A DNA stretch of 64,000 nt from Artemisia argyi. Lineage: Eukaryota > Streptophyta > Magnoliopsida > Asterales > Asteraceae. Below are positions 62,091-64,000 of the stretch, one piece after another; position 1 is the first letter of the stretch, and every line of letters starts with the position of its first letter. The notes under the pieces are model-generated. The model saw nothing but the letters and a program-made list of their open reading frames with translations, was not told the DNA's origin and did no database searches. The stretch spans positions 198,263,322 through 198,327,321 of the forward strand of contig CM060680.1 of assembly GCA_030686995.1 (NCBI GenBank). The letters are read 5' to 3'. The position numbers were made by a program, and so were the translations under genes.

Positions 62091-64000
62091 TGTAACAATT
62101 CGCATTTTCAGGATATTTACTTTTCTCGGAAAATTTCACTATTCACTTTTACTATTCATTTTTCCCGAAAATTTCTCCCGAAACTTGATTTTTATTTCTT
62201 GGGCTGAAGTGATAAATCATTTCCATGACAAATTAAAAGTTTGACATTCATAAGCTCATTTTCGTGAAAGTTATTAAGGAATTACACGGAATTACACGTT
62301 TTAGGGTAAAACGTCAATCAGAAATTCTACGTACAATGAAACTCGACCGCGTTAAGTGACCCCGCATCAGAAAAATGTTTGACACACTCATGATTTATTT
62401 GAGAATTAATCGTGACTGAGAAAAACATGACCAAAGACTTCCCAGCAGGTCACCCATGTCGGTACTAATCTCACATGAGCACGCTTAACCGAATGGGCGA
62501 TTAACCGTTAGACCACAAAACGAGTTTCTAAGACATTTTGAGTTTTCAAAATTATTAGAAAAAGTCAACATAATTTTCCCTCCTCCATTGACCAAAAATC
62601 ATCCCTTGATGTTATAAGTCATTTCGTGATTTTTAGGCTTACGGTTTGATGTCTAAAAGACATTTAATACCAACCGACACTAGACTGAGCCCAGTCTAGA
62701 CATTATAAGTCATTTTAAATCATTTTTATAACATTAGAAAAGTAACATTTTACTTTTCTCAATTTTACACAATATTCAGCGTTTTACGCGAATTACGCGT
62801 TTTAGACCCGTGTTTCCAGTTTTTAGCAGGGTTTTACACCCAAATGGAACCTACCACTCATTTTATATTTTATTATGGAACTTATTGACATGTTTATCAA
62901 TACTTTCAAATTCCATAATTTTACGACACCCGGTTTTACGTTTTGAGGCGTAACAACTTACGGTTTGCAGTTTTCGGAGTCAAAACACACTAGATATCTT
63001 GGATAATATCATCCAAAGTCCAACCCTTGTTCTCCAAGGTCTTGAAACCGCCACTAGGGGGGGCATTCACACTATGTGGCTCAATCTCATGCTAGGAGGC
63101 CTTAGATGAGAACATGTGTTAAACTTGGTGATCAAGTGTTGACAAGTCAACACTTCTAACCTCCTCAAGGCCATATAAAGCCTCCTTGCCTCTCCTTGAA
63201 CGTCCACAACACACACACAAACACCATTCCATTTTCTAATTCACTCCAAGTATTATCCAAAAGAATCAAGAGCTTAAACAAGGTAGAAACCCTAGTTAGA
63301 ATATCATTCACCAAAACACTTCCATAACCTCATATACTTGGTGATTTATCTTGAGTTTGAATCCACTCAAGTCACCTAAACCTTCATAATCCATCTTTCA
63401 AGAATACCAAGGGTAGAAAGATTGCATGAAGTGAAAAAGGGTTGAAGCAAGTCTATCAAAGTCCTATCCTTACATGTTAACTTCCTTTCATCTTTGAAAG
63501 CCAAAAGTTGTGAGCCAAACCCTAACTTGATTCTTGTTAAATAATCATGTTCATGTTATTTACATGTTATTCTTGCTATATTATGTCTTGTAGTTATGTC
63601 CATGATGTATAAAAGTGAGCAAAACAAGTTATTGTTATTGATTGACAAGATAAGTTACTAAAACAAGTAAACTAGTGACTTTCTTGGTAAGACCTGATCA
63701 AAATGGTAAAAATATGATGTTGGATCATTACATATTACAGTAGAGGACTTAACAAGGAAACCATAGCAATTTGAACCACCCAAAACGAGTATACGAGTCA
63801 AAAGTTATGACGATTTGAAATTACCAAAGATTTCCGGCAAAACTGCCAAATAGCTTCCTGATCAAATTTGGGTTTTGAAAGTCCCACTTCTGGTCCGATT
63901 CATCAAAAAGTTAAAACACGAAAGTTGTCCGAAACGACGTTTTCGTTCAGGAACAAAGAAGCTCGAGACCTAAAAACGCTTTCCGAGTGATAAAATTCTT
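62091..64000 (+). repeat. 3' LTR, truncated by the window end
   Basis: Repeats 55797-57706 at a constant offset, including the 5S-like segment and promoter. The remaining 1.6 kb of the LTR and the target duplication lie outside the window. Confidence 0.95.

Larger units (their letters stand above)
55797..64000 (+). mobile_element. Non-coding giant-LTR retrotransposon (LARD-like), cut by window end
   Basis: 5' LTR 55797-59330 (3,534 bases, TGTAACAA...GTGTTACA), interior 59331-62090 (2,760 bases) and 3' LTR from 62091 to beyond the window. A primer-binding site TGGTACCAGAGCCATGG at 59334-59350 matches the initiator tRNA-Met type used by Ty3/gypsy chromoviruses, and the sequence TTCGGGACGAAGTTCCCC with a purine-rich GGGGTAGAGACTG precedes the 3' LTR, again gypsy/chromovirus style. 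The visible 1,910 bases of the 3' LTR align to the 5' LTR at a constant offset of 6,294 and looked identical in every segment compared. No gag or pol is readable, so movement would need proteins from a relative. The target duplication cannot be checked. Confidence 0.9.

Overview
This is nuclear DNA of a flowering plant. Genes are split by GT-AG introns, intergenic DNA is AT-rich, and transposon families typical of plants are abundant. Every complete gene reads as the eudicot version of a familiar plant family. An asterid such as a composite is plausible but is a guess. Seven protein genes can be rebuilt from start to stop: an APY6-type apyrase (2169-9348, +), a RING-CH membrane E3 ligase (16198-17705, +), ribosomal protein eL34 (18957-22216, +), a FEZ/NAC094-like NAC factor (22823-24255, -), a PMT2-like methyltransferase (30835-33652, +), a phytochrome kinase substrate (37260-38540, +) and ribosomal protein uS4/S9 (50478-51944, +).

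Layout: 1-2168 holds upstream DNA and the apyrase promoter. 9349-15180 is a transposon graveyard, with a hAT MITE, nested inverted-repeat elements that carry a FAR1-like fragment, and T-rich minisatellites. 15180-24255 is gene-dense. 24256-30830 holds TA microsatellites, a foldback element, a copia-type LTR and the PMT leader intron with a hAT insertion. 33653-36930 has a tandem duplication split by a small hAT element, plus a SINE. 38541-49090 has a CACTA-like end, a complete 2.45-kb small LTR element with its target duplication, a Tourist element, a plastid rpl23 insertion and a second GGACCG-type hAT MITE. After S9 come an AT-rich repeat tract, a broken MULE transposase and, from 55797 to the window end, a non-coding large-LTR retrotransposon. 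Its two 3.5-kb LTRs look identical over the 1.9 kb that can be compared.

The genes do not form a pathway. They cover extracellular or Golgi nucleotide hydrolysis, ubiquitination, translation (two ribosomal proteins with site II/telo-box promoters), root stem-cell transcription, pectin methylation in the Golgi and phototropin/phytochrome signalling. From memory of Arabidopsis loci, the set matches three separate Arabidopsis neighbourhoods (PKS1-RING-APY6; PMT2-FEZ-RPL34A; NAC094-RPS9C), so the window probably keeps an older unfractionated order.

The most unusual item is a degraded 5S rRNA-like segment (box A to box C) on the antisense strand inside the giant LTR, together with a back-to-back W-box palindrome just upstream of the LTR TATA box.
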